This document shows positions 14,601 to 28,300 of a DNA stretch of 64,000 nt, in pieces. The number at the start of each line of letters is the position of its first letter. Positions within the stretch are counted from its first letter, which is position 1. A model generated the notes under the pieces. The model was not told the DNA's origin, searched no databases, and was given only the letters and a program-made list of their open reading frames with translations. This DNA comes from Cynocephalus volans (Eukaryota; Chordata; Mammalia; Dermoptera; Cynocephalidae). Both the position numbers and the translations under genes were made by a program. Where the stretch lies: NCBI RefSeq assembly GCF_027409185.1, contig NC_084466.1, positions 76,304,501 to 76,368,500 on the forward strand, given 5' to 3'.

Positions 14601-17600
14601 AAGGAGGAAAAAGGAAAAGGTATTGAAAACTTATTCAAAGAATAACAGAAATCTTCCCAGGTATAGGGAGGGTTGCAGACCTTTAGATCCAGGAAGCCCC
14701 AAACAGATTCAGTCCAAAAAGATCTTCTCCAAGACACTTGATAGTCAAACTTGCAAAAGTCAAAGACATAAGAGAATTCTAAAAGCAGCAAGAGAAAAGC
14801 ATCGAGTCAACTATAAGGGAGCCCCCATCAGACTAACAACAGACTTCAACTGAAACCTTACAGGCCAGAAGAAAATGGGATGACATATTCAGAAGACTAA
14901 AAGAAAAAAATTTCCAGCCAAGACTCCTATAGCCAGCATGATTATCTTTGAGAAATGAAGGAGAAAGTGTATTTTCCTGACAAGTAAAAATTATGGGAGT
15001 TCACTAAAACATGACCAGCCCTGCAATAAATACTGAAAGGAGTCCTGCATCCAGAATCTGAAAAACAATAATCAATATCACAGATTCACAAGAAACAGCA
15101 AAACCAGCCATTAAAACAAAAATGCAAATGAGAGAGAAAAAAGCTAAATCATGTCACCTCAAAAATCCAACTAACATTGAAGATGAAAAATAAACGGAGG
15201 GACAAATGATGTTTAAAACATTAAAAAAAAACGGCAATATAATGACTAGAGTAAAGGAATACTTATCAATAACAACCCTAAATGTAAAAGGGTTAAACTC
15301 TCCATTCAAAAGACAGACTACATTAAAAAGCCAGACCCAACTATACGCTGTCTTCAAGAGACCTACCTCATCTATAAAGACAAACAAAGACTAAAAGTGA
15401 AGGGATGGCAAAAGATACACCATGCAAATGGAAACCAAAAACAAGCATGGGTAGCTATTCTTATAGCAGATAAAACAGACTTCAAACCAAAACCCATAAA
15501 AAGAGACAAGGAAGCCCATTATATAATGATAAAGGGATCTATCCAGTTAGAGGACATAACAATCATAAATATGTATGCACCCAACAGTGGAGCACTTAGA
15601 TATGTAAAGCAAACACTCTTAGACCTAAAAAGAGATAGACCCAAATATGATAACAGTGGGTAACCTGAAAACCCCTCTCTCAGATCTGTCAGGTAGTAAA
15701 TCAAAGAAACACAGGATTTAAACTACACCTTAGACCAACTGGACCTGGTAGACATCTACAGAACATTTCATTCAACAACTAGAGAATATACATTCTTCTC
15801 ATTAGCACATGGAACATTCTTCAGGATAGACCACATACTAAGAAACAAATCAAATCTTAGCAAATTTTTGAAACCTGAAATCATCCCAAGTATCTTTTGA
15901 GACCACAATGGATTAACACTGGAAATCAAAAAAAGCAAAATTCTGGAAACTACTCAAGTGCATGGAAACTGAACAAGACTCCTGAATGACCTAAGGGTCC
16001 AAGAAGAAATTAAAGAGGAAATCAAAAAATTTCTAGAAACTAATGAGAATAAAGATACATCATACCAAAACCTGTGAGTTTTGCTGCAAAAAGCAAAAGC
16101 AGTACTAAGAGGCAATTTATTGCAATAAAGGCTTACATCAAAAGAATGCAAAGACTTCAAATAAACAACCTAACACTATACCTCAAAGAACTTGAAAAAC
16201 AACAATCCAAACTTAAAGGTAGTAGACAGAAAGAAATAAGATCAGAACAGAACTAAATGAAAAAAAGACCCAAAAAACAATGGAAAAGAACAAAACAAAA
16301 AGTTGGTTTTGAGAAGATAAATAGACAAACCATTAGCTAGATTAACAAAAAAAAAAGAGAAGACCCAAATAACAAAGATCAGAAATGAAAAGGGAGACAT
16401 TACAACCCATGCCACAGAAATACAAAGAATCATTAGAGACTATTATAAACAACTGTATGACAACAAATATGAAAATCTGTAAGATATGGATAAGTTTCTA
16501 GACACAAACAAACTATCAAGTCTAAACCAAGAAGAGACAGACAACCTGAACAGACCAATAACAAGGAGATTGAAGAAGTAATTAGCAATCTTCCAAAGAA
16601 AAGTCCGGGTACGGATTGTCTTACAGCTGAATTCTATCAAACCTTCAAAGAGGAGTTAATACCAATTCTCCTCCAACTATTCCAAACTGAAACAGAAGCT
16701 ACTCTCCCAAACTCATTCTATGGGACCAACATAACTCTGATAACAAAACCAGATAAAGACACAACGAAGAAAATTATAGGTCAATATCCTTGATGAACCT
16801 AGATGCTAAAATCCTCAATATTAGCAATCAGAATACAGCAACATATTTAAAAAACTATATACTATGATCAAGTGGGCTTCATCCCAGGGATGCAAGGATG
16901 GTTCAACATACAAAAGTCAATAAATGTGATATAGCACATGAACAAACTCAAGGACAAAGACCATATGATTATCTCAATAGATGCTGAATAAGCATTTGAC
17001 AAAATTCAACATCCCTTCATGATAAAGACTCTCAACACATTAGGTATAGAAGGAAAATATCTCAACATAAAAGCCATTTATGACAAGCCCACCACCAGTA
17101 TCATTCTAAATGGGGAATAACTGAGGGCCTTTCCTTAACAACAGGAACAAGACAAGAATGCTCACTCTCACCACTTCTATTTAACACAGTACTGGAGGTA
17201 CTAGCCAGAACAATTAGGCAAGAGAAAGAAATAAAGGGAATCCAGACTGGAAAAGATGAAGTCAAACTTTCTCTATTTGCAGATGACATGATACTATACA
17301 TAGAAAAACCTAAAGACTATATCGAAACTCCTAGAGCTGGTTAATAACTTCAGTAACATTGCAGGATGCAAAATAAATACCCCCAAATCAGTAGCATTTA
17401 TATACTCAAATAATGAATTAACAGAAAGAGAAATAAAGAAAGTAAGCCCATTCACAAATGTCACAAAAAAAAATAAGATACCTACGGATCAATTTAACCA
17501 AGGAGGTGAAAGACCTCTACAATGAGAACTACAGATCACTTCTGAAAGAAATTAAAGAAGACACAAAAAGATGTAAAGATATTGCATGCTCTTGGATTGG

Positions 17601-19319
17601 AAGAATTAACATTGTGGAAATGTCTATACTACCCAAAGTGATCTACAGATTCAATGCAATCCCCATTGAAATGCCAATGACACTCTTCACAGAAATGGAA
17701 AAAACAATCTTACCTTTCATATGGAACAACAAAAGACCCCGAATAGCCAAAGCAATCCTGAACAAAAAAAATAAAGCTGGAGGCATAACACTACCTGACT
17801 TCAAATTATACTACAAAGCTATTGTAACCAAAACAGCATGGTACTGGTATAAAAGTAGACATTCAGATGAATGTAGTAGAATTGAGAACCCAGAAATCAC
17901 CCCTCAGGCTTATAGCCATCTGATATTGGACAAAGCCAACAAAAATCTACATAGGGGAAAAGACTGCCTCTTCAAGTGGTGCTGGGAAAACTGGACATCC
18001 ATATGCAGAAGAATGAAACTAGATATGCATCTCTCACCATACACAAAAATCAGCTCAAAATGGATTAAAGACTTAAGTATAAGACCTGCAACTGTAAAAT
18101 TACTAAGGGAAAATACAGGTGAAACACTTCAACAACTAGGTCTGGGCACAGACTTTATGAACATGAGCCCAAAAGCACAAGCAGCAAAAGAAAAAATAAA
18201 CAAATGGGACAATATCAAAGTCCAAAGTTTCTGCACAGCAAAGGAAACAATCAACAGAATGAAATGACAGCCTACAGAGTGGGAGAAAATTTTTGCTAAC
18301 TATGCATCTGACAAGGGATTAATATCCAGAATATACATAGAACTCAAGCAATTATACAGTAAAAAAAAGAACCCAATTAAAAAACGGGCAAAGGAGCTGA
18401 ACATTTTTTAAAGGAAGACATACAAATGGCCGGATACATGAAAAAATGCTCAACATCACTAGTCATCAGGGAAGTGCAAATTAAAACTACACTGAGAAAC
18501 CACCTCACCCCAGTTAGACTAGTTATAATAAAAAAGACAGTGAATAACAAATGCTGGCTAAGATGTGGAGAGAAGAGAACACTCCTACACTGTTGGTGGG
18601 ACTGTAAATTAGTACAACCACTATGGAAAACAGTTTGGAGGTTTCTCAAACAACTACAGATAGATCTTCCATACGATCCAGCAATACCTCTTCTGGGTAT
18701 ACACCCAAAGGAATGGAAATCATCATGTCGAACCTACACTCCCATGTTCATTGCAGCTGTGTTTACAATAGCCAGGACATGGAACCAACCTAAATGTCCA
18801 TCAATGGATGATTGGATAAGGAAACTATGGTATATATACACCATGGAATACTACTCTGCCATAAAAAATAATAAAATACTCCCATTTGCAACAACATGGA
18901 TGAGCTTAGAGAAACTTATGTTGAGTGAAATGAGCAAAGCACAGAGGGATAAATACCGCATGTGCTCATTCATATGTGGGAGCTGAGAGAGAAAGAAAGA
19001 AGGAAAGACCACAGTAGTACATTGGTCTTACAGAAGGGGGGAAAGTTCCTAGGGCTACAAAGTTGAATTGGTAGGGGGGATGGAGGGGGAGGCCGGTTGG
19101 GGGATAATTGGGTGGGGGAGAAGGGTTACAGAAGTAATTTCTGGTAATAGGTATGCTGCCAGTATGAATCTGGCCCTCACATCATGGGCACAAGGGGTGA
19201 CAATTAGCTTTGTATCTCATGAATATTCATAATAAAAAAATAAAGAAAGAAAAATATTGGCATATACATATAATCACAAAATCTCACCTGTAAGAATGCA
19301 TGCGTGTGTGTGTGTGTGT

Positions 19320-19351
<32 letters not shown>

Positions 19352-22300
19352 ACACACACAGAAAAAATACTGGAAGGTAAAGACCGAGCTGTTAATATTG
19401 GTAGTAGCTGTCTCTAAATGGTGGGAATACAACTAATTTTAATTTTTTTTTTTGTTTATCTAAATATTTGAAAATGAACATAACTTTAGTCATAAAAACA
19501 GTTATTTTAATTTCCTGTTTTAAATAAAGTATTTTTTCATCATTCGTCTTGATCTAAAATATCAAATGGGTGGCAAAAACAGTCCTCTTTCCCACAAAAT
19601 TCAATTCCACTAGACTATAAATTTCCATGAGCACAGAGATTATGCTTCCCTTGTTCACTTTTATAACTCCAAAAAAACCCAGTTTTTTAAAGAGCACTAA
19701 TGCTTGGCAGCCGCATAAATAGAAATCTTTACCACATACCTTTAAAATCTCTTTGAGAGTTTGTTTCAAGTTGCTGTGATTGTGCCACTGTTTTCAACAT
19801 CTCCTGAATTACTACACGGTCACTATTCCCAGCATCACTACACAAAGCAAAAATAATGATATATGTGTAAATATTTTTAGAAAGTATTATGCCCCTATTC
19901 TTAATCTTTATAAGAAAAATGTTGAAGATGTTAAATAGTTAAAATTTTAATCAAAATTGATAACACTAATTCCTGTCATAAACCTTTAAAAGTGAAATGT
20001 TTTAGGGACATTAAAAATGCTAACAATATTCCAATTGGATTAACATCATTGAAAACATTAAACATGTTCATACATTAAGTTTACTGTTACTGAAAAAGAG
20101 CAATAACTAAAGTAACACAATGTTTTGACAATTCTGTACCTACCACACAAAATTAATACCTAATTATAACCAATTTCTTAATTATCTGTTATTATCAAAA
20201 TATAAAAATAACTCTTTAAAACAGAAATTTAATCACTACTCCTCTTCCCTATCCTAAAATAGCAAAGATCTGAGAGAGAACAAGGCTATAGAAGTCTGCT
20301 CCCAGCACGGGCATGGAATTGATTCAATGACTTAGCTAGCAAATGAGACAGGCAAACAGTTTAAGATAAAGGTCAGAACCCTGTAAACTGTTGACTTATT
20401 ACCTGCACTAATCTGTCATTTACACCCATTTATTGTTCTGGTACTTAAGTAAAGCACCTCTCAAACCAACAGAAGTCACCTGGTCAATTTAGGCTGAATG
20501 AATGTTAATTTCAGAGAGCTGAAAAACAATCAGCTTAATTTCTGATTGACTAATCTTGCTTCAGAGGAACTCAGAATAACAAGTGCACAAAACAATTAGC
20601 TTCAGCTTATTTTCCCAAAAAGCCATTAGGTTTTTCCTAAGTCACTATTATTAGATCAACATATCTAGAGTGTCTTTTATGATTATTTTCCTAGTCAAGA
20701 ATCCAAAACATTTCCTATTTGTCTATGGAATTAACACTCCCTCTTTTATAACCAAACCCATTCCTGCCAACCTTACTTCTCTTAATTTTCTTTGAAATAC
20801 CTAGGGAAAATAAGAGTATCTATGTGTTAGAGTTGTTTTAAGGACTAACTATAATAATCCATGAAAAGCTTATTACACAGTGCCTGCTACTGCATACCAC
20901 AAACATATTAGCTTACAACTCCATTCCTCCTGCTCCATTTGGTCTCCTGCCTATCCTTGAAATGGACATTCACTCTTGTCTCTGTGCCACTGCCCATAAT
21001 GTTGCCTTTGCCTGAAAACGTCCTCCATTCTGTTCTCTGTCAAGAACCCAACAGACCCGAAAGAACCTTGAAGCCTTCCCCAATTTAGCTCCCACAATCA
21101 TTTCTATGCTACTTAGTACTTACCTTGCATGAGTTTTCAATGCCTCCCAAACAAGATTCCAATCTTACTGTAAAGTAAGGTAAATCATAACCAAAGCCAA
21201 AATTTTCATTGTTTTAGCTATTATTTTAGTTATACTAAGTTTCCATTTATATTGTCAGAGCTAGGGCTCAGACCCCATTACATAGACTGGGTCACCAGAC
21301 CCCTCACAAAAGATGCCGGAAGCTGCTGGCAGATGAAACGACCTCAGTCCTTAGCAGCAGCAGCTTACAGGTCCAGCAGTGGCCTTGCAGAGTGTCCCGG
21401 GGGCACTACTACTAGCAGCAGCAGCAGCAGTTGCCTCCCCATCCCCCCCCCCCCCCCCGGGGGGCCATCTGGGGGGGGGGAGGCGTGGATCAGAGCCACT
21501 CATCCTTTATACTTAAGTCCATTACCTAGGACACCTGGGGGCACATGCACAATTATGTGCTAAATGATAAGGAAGGAACACCTGAGCAGGCATGCCTATT
21601 TACATCAAATGCTCAGCAAGATTCTGAGCATCTGAGGGGTCCTAACCATTTTCCTGTTTTCCCAACACTTACTACCTCATGATAGATAACACAGACTCTG
21701 GTTGGTGGACTTCATAATACCCTCTAATCAAGAAATTGAAAAAATGGAAGTTGCAAAAAGAAAAATCTGACAACCAAAATTCAGTTTCTGAAATATTCAC
21801 TCCAGATATTACAAATTTTTTAGAAACACTTTGCTCATCAGTACCGAATGAGTCAATATAATTTAATAAAAATTTACTAACAATACAATGTACTTAATGT
21901 AAAACAATGAACTCTGAAGAGCAGGGAAACTTAAAATATATTGTTAAATTATTTGAAAGGGAAGGCAACGTAGAAAGGCTCTAGGTTCCCATTTCAAGCA
22001 GGGCAGCTTCATCTTAATCTGTTTTATTTACTGTGCTTCCATACACATAATTTTCCTTCAAGAAAGGGTTCTAAAAAAAAAAAAAAAAAAGGTTTGTAGT
22101 AGATTGAATTATGTCCCTCAAACTCACTGACGCTTGAGATGTGTCCCCCAAGTTTTATGAATTAGAAACTTGGGCCCTACTGTGACTGTTGAGGTGGGAA
22201 ATCCTATTATGGTAACTGAAAGGTGGAGCCTTGAAAATGTGATTGGATTATAGAACCATGCCAGAGTGAACCGATTAAAAATCGTGGTCAGGGACATGGT

Positions 22301-25300
22301 TCTGAGGGTTTTAAAAGAAGACACAGAGTCTGTCTCTCTCTCTCTCTCTTGCTCTCTCTGCTTCCACCATCTTGCAATGTGAGACCCCTGGGTCACTGTT
22401 GCCACCATCAGATGGACTTTCAATTTCCCAGCCTCAGAAACTGTAAGCAATAAATTTTGTTTTTCTTTATAAGTCACCCAGTTCCACATATTTTGTTATA
22501 AGCAACAGAAACAGACTAACATATAATAGGTACCAGAGAAGTGGGGTGTTGCTTGTATTAAATAATTGAAAATGTGGAAGTGGCTTTGGAACTGTGTGTC
22601 GAGGAAAAGCTGGAAGAATTTGAAGAAGCAGGCTACGAAAAGCCTAGCTGCTGGTGGGAGTTTAGAGGAAAACCAGGGAAAGTTTGGAACGTTTTAGAGA
22701 CTGGTTAAATGGTGGTGACCAGAATGCTTATAGAAATATGGATAGTAAAAGCCATTCTAAGAAGATTTCAGATAGAAACAGGAAGAAGCTTTCTGGCAAG
22801 TGGGGCAAAGATCAACCTTGCTATGAACTGGCAAGGAACTTGGCTACACTGGACTTTGTGGAAGTTGGAACTTAAGTGTTGTGAACCAGAGTATTTGGCA
22901 GAAGAAATTCCTTAGCAGCAAAGCATTAAGGAAGCTGCATGGCTTGTAACTATGCCAAGTTACAGCAGCAAATGCAGGACATAAAGCCAGAACTTAAAAG
23001 GGAAGTAGAGAGTATTTGGAAAAATTGCAGCCTGTCCATATGTGGTACAGAAACAGAGCATTTTCAGAATAAAAATGCAATGGTGCTAAAAAGATTAGTA
23101 CAAAAAAGGATTATCAAGAGAAGGGGGAAAAGGCCCTAAAGGCATTGCAGAAGTCTCTTGGGTCCAACTCTTCCATTTCAGGCCCAGGGGCCTAGAGAGA
23201 CAGAATGGTCCTAAGGATCAGGCATGATGCGCCTTCCACAAGCTCACTGCTCAGGGCTGTCTCGGGATGCTGCTTCCGCATCCCTGCTATTCCAGCCTTG
23301 GCTAAATTGGCCCTAGGCATGGCTGGAGCTGCAGCTTTGAAAAATACAAGTCAGAAGCCTTGTTGGTATTCACGTGGTGTTAGGTCTGCAGGCTAGCAGA
23401 ATGCCAGAGCTATGAAAGGATGGCAGCCTCCAGCCCGATTTTAAAGGCTGTATGGAAAAGACTGGGGATCCGAAAAGAGATCTGTCACAGCAGCATATTC
23501 TCTACAGAGTCTTCACTATGTTGGAGTGAGCAAGACTGAAGCCATGTTGGGACCTAAAACTGCCTGGGCTGAGGAGAAGGGGGGATTTTAAAAAGGACAG
23601 TTTTCTCTCCACTCTTTCTTCCCATCCCGACTTTCTTATCTTGCTTGCTAAGTAGGAAAACAAGGCAGAAAAGCTAATTAGTACTTTGCAAAGCTAACAG
23701 TTCTGAGACTTGCAGAGTTTTGAGAAATGATCAAGGCCAAATGACTGGAAGCTGGCCTTGGGCATCAGCCAAGTACACCCACGCAAATCAAAATCTTGCA
23801 GGGTCCTGAGGTAACAGCAAAGATGAGAACAGAAACCAGACGAGGCTTTGGCAAGACCTTGTACCTGACTCATAGACACGGACTCTCCTAACTCACATCT
23901 CCTTCTCTCCTGCTTTTCATCTCCCACATTCCATTCCTTCAATCCCTCCTTTAAAAACCCCTCCATAAATCTAAATCTTTGAGATGGGATAGCCTACCAT
24001 CTCCTTCAGCGGAATACATCTGCTTTTCTAACACCAACCATTTGACTTCTGAGTTTTTTTTCCTTCTCAAGGCAAACCTGAGTTTGGTAACAACTAGAGA
24101 GATGCCAAGAGGAAATGTGTGGGGTCAGAGTTGGAGCAGAGAAACCCATCAGCACCATGCTCAGTAGAGCCGTGAGAGTGAGACCACCATGGAGACCCCA
24201 GACTTGTAAAGCTACCAGCATGCAACACCACCCTACAACAGCTGAAGCATCGCCTTAGACCAGGAAAGCCATAGAAGTGGAGCTGCTTGAGGACTTGGGA
24301 GCCCAACCCTCACACCAGTGTGCACAAGACATTAAACATGGAGTCAAGTTACATGATTCATCAACTTTGAAACTGAATGATGCCTACCCTGCTGGTTTTG
24401 GACTTATGCAGGACCTGTTATCCCTTTCATTCAGCCTATTTCTCCCTTTTTGAATAGGAATATGTACCTCATGCTTGTCCCACCATTTTACCTTGAAAGT
24501 ACATAACTTGTTTTTATTTCACAGATGGGGCTTTGAACTTTGGACTTTTGAGATGAAAAAAGTTAAGACTTTGGGGATGAAATGAATGTATTTGCATCTG
24601 AAAAGGACATGAGTTTTGGGAGGCCAGGGTGGAACATAGTGGATTGAATTATGTCTACCCAAAACTTACTGGAGCTTGAATTGTGTCCCCCATGTTTTAT
24701 GTATTAGAAACTTGGCCCCCACTGTAACCATTAAGAGGGTGGGAAATCCTATTACGGTAATTGAAAGGTGGAGCCTTGAAGAGGTGATTAGACTACAGAA
24801 CCATGCCATAGTAAATGGATTAAAAATGGTGGTCAGGGGCATGGTTCTGAGGGTTTTAAAAGAAAAGAGAGGAGAATCTCTCTCTCTCTCTCTCTCTTGC
24901 TCTCTCTCTGCTTCTACCATTTTGCAATGTGAGACCCCTGGGTCACTACTGCCATCACCAGATGAACTTTGGACCTCCCAGCCTCAGAAACTGTAAGCAA
25001 TAAATTTTGTTTTTCTTTATAAATTGCCTAGCCTAATTCCATGAATTTTGTTATAAGCAACAGAAATGGACTAATATAGTATGAAAACCATTTTTCTAAA
25101 AATGTTTATTTCTTTATAGTAGCAATTTACCTGGGATTAACTTCAAGGTGGTAATTACTGGCAATGGTGCTGATTTCAATTTTTTTTTTAGATGGAGTCT
25201 GTGGACAAAAAAAGATTGTTTTTTTAAATATTTATTTATTGGCTATTTCTTCTTTTTTTGTATTTTCATTTTTCTTTTACTATATAAACAACTTATGCTT

Positions 25301-28300
25301 ACTAAAAAAAAAAAAAAAAAAAACTTGAGATACCCACCATTAATTTTTTAACCCCATATTAATGTGCAGATAAACACATTTTTATATAAATTGGGTCATA
25401 TCATAATCCTGTTTTTATTGTGATTAATTTTTTCTTTTCCTTATCTTCAGGAATCTCCAAACCATCTAGATTATCATTGTAAACAATCTACATATATCCT
25501 TACCCAGCCTTTTCCACATTAACACAAAAATAAACACACACAAATATATTTATATAGAGTGTCAAGGTTTCTTGTAAAAGATAAAAATAAAAAAAGAGGA
25601 AGTCATCTATAAAGACTTATCCTTTATAAAGTCATATAAAGACATATCACTGTCTTTTGCTTTTCCTACTTAATATATTTTGGCAATCCCTCTCAGACAA
25701 CTGGTATAGTGTTATACTTGTAAAACAACCTACAGTATAGATGTTCTGAAGCTAGTCATACTGATGGGCATTTTGGTTTTTGCTTTTTGCCAAACGATTC
25801 CCCAGTTAATATCCTTGTACATATGTCTCACATATTGCTTTCATTTCTATGTAAGAGATCCCAGTAAAGGATTTGCTGGATGGAAGGGGATGTGTTTTCT
25901 AAACTTAATACATGTACATATGCATATGTGTATGTATAAACCAATCTGCTTTCCAAAAAATTCTAACAACTCACTTTTCTACCAGCAAGGAACAAATTCT
26001 CTTCCCCAACATTCTCTATCTAAAGTAGGTTTTATCATGCCTTTCAATTTTGCCAATATAGTGAACATATAATACACATACTGCTTAACTATCACAAAGG
26101 TCAAACACCTTTATTGGCCACTTATATTTCTCTCCTCTTACTATGTTACTTAGTTTCTACCACACTGTCTTTCTGTCATATTTATAAAATCTTTTATCTA
26201 ACATATTCGTTTCAAATATATTGTGACAATCTTTCATTTTTCTATTGATTTTATGTATATTCCCATTTGTCAAATTTTTAAAAATCATATATATCCAAGT
26301 ATTTATCTTTTTTTCTTCTATAGTTTCCATGTTTTCCACTAAAAAGTGTTCTTGACCCACTGGCCAGTCACATAATCTAAGAAATTTTATTCTAAGATTT
26401 AGAGTTTCATTTTAACATTGAAGTCTTTAATTCACCTGGAATTTATCTTTATAAACTGCATGTCATGGAGATTCAACTTTGTTTTGCTCTGTATAGGTAA
26501 CTAGTTATGCTGGCACATTTTACTAGCTCATCCTTTTCCAATTATTTGAAATAGACCCTCCATCATATTTCTGGGCTTTCTATTCAATTCCTCTGGTCTA
26601 ATTCTTTATTCCCATATCCAATATAATATTGTTTTAGCCTTACAATATAATTTACTATCTGGTAAAATAACCCACTTCACTAATCTTCTTTTTCATAATT
26701 AGCTAGTCTCAGAAATGTACTTGCATTCCTCCATATGGACTTTAAGATGATTTCACACAATTAAAAAAACCACTTGGATTTTAACTGAAATTTCATTGAA
26801 ATTTATACTGTAACTTGGGGAGAAGAGACACTTTTAAATATTAAAACTTCCATCTGAGAACATGTTGCATCTTTCCATCTGATCAGCTCTTACTTTTCGT
26901 CCTTCTATTTTTACAGTTTTCTTCCTAAAGATCCTATATCTTTCCTGTTAAATTTGTCCCTACATATAAGAATTTCCACCACAATATACCACCATCACTT
27001 CAAACTCAATGTGTCTAAACATAAGCTAATAAATATTAGCCTAAAACCAGTTATCCTCCTGAAGAATCTTTAATAGCACTACCATTCACACTTAGCATAC
27101 ATAGCATTTTTTTTTCATTGCCTAATATATATAAGACATTCTACCAGGGGCTATGAAGGATGTGGAAATGAATGACATGTTCTCTACATAACTTAAAAAC
27201 AAATACAATCTTGTCAAAGTAAAAGATGTATAAACAACTACAATAAGGGCAAAATAAAATATGTACTATAAAAAATATAAACTATAGGCTGTAGAAGACA
27301 AATTAATTCTAATGGGGTGGGAGGAGGCATCTAGAGAGAAGAATATTTCAGCTAGATCTTAAACATCATCCATAAAAATGCACTGAATAGTATGAGGCTG
27401 AGAAGCTTTTCAACATCTCAGAGCCTCTTACCACCTCTCCCAGTCAGTTTCCCAACCTTTTCCAAGTCGCTTGATTCCACATTTAAAAATTTGCTCAAAA
27501 TCATTTCCTTCTTTCCACCTTCACTATTGCTCTCAGAAAAATGAACTTTTAGAAACTTGTCTAGTTCCAGCTGAGACATTGTCATACTAGGTAACCTGAA
27601 ATGAGTTTACTCTCTACATTTTACCCAAAACCTCCTGCTGCTCATATTTCATCTCTGACATAAATGACCTTAGTCTGGTTATAACAGTTAGGTCTATAAG
27701 TCAGTAGCTCTCATTTTTGTGAACCAGGATTACCTGTGAAATTCTTACTTAAATTTTATATTAGGCAGAGAATGAGGAGGATGCATACATGACCAGGATT
27801 GAAAATCCCTGCTATAAATACTTGGGCCTCAAAGTGAAATGCTTACTGTGATAGTCTGATGTTCAATTCTCAATTTTTCCACTCCAACACCATAAAGTTC
27901 ACGTAAAATACACATAATTCTTGTCTTTTTTCCAGCACCTGATGGTCCATACACTAACAGGTGAGGAAAATCACCACACTGCACCTGGAAAAAAAGAACA
28001 AGGCGTTTTTCCCTAGTCAAACTGACCTGCTCTAGGCAGAACCAACTACTTCTTAATATTTTATGTGTCTACCTATGAAACTTCTAATTCAAATATACAT
28101 ATTTATATTTTTTAATAAGCTTTGAAATGTTTTTTTAATCCCCTGGCACCAGTTTTATATAACTTACATACATCGTATAGTACATGCAAGGTACAACACC
28201 AAATGCTAGAAAGCAGGAACTCCCAAACCTGGCTGATTGTCAGATACTCCAAGAGAACTTTTAAAATGGACTGATTGATTACTGGACCCTATCATCCATG

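Noticed and set aside
17458..18986. Long open frames of 269 and 186 codons as host genes
   Set aside because: They read as L1 ORF2 C-terminal sequence within a disrupted L1. They are not a host gene.
21252..21563. 103-codon frame with Ser-rich and Pro/Gly-rich stretches
   Set aside because: It is produced by the CAG triplets and C/G tract inside an LTR-like element. No homology or splice context supports it.
22124..24920. Paired frames of 121, 84 and 106 codons in the MaLR
   Set aside because: They lie in the two LTRs in both strands and reflect LTR sequence. MaLRs lack functional genes here.
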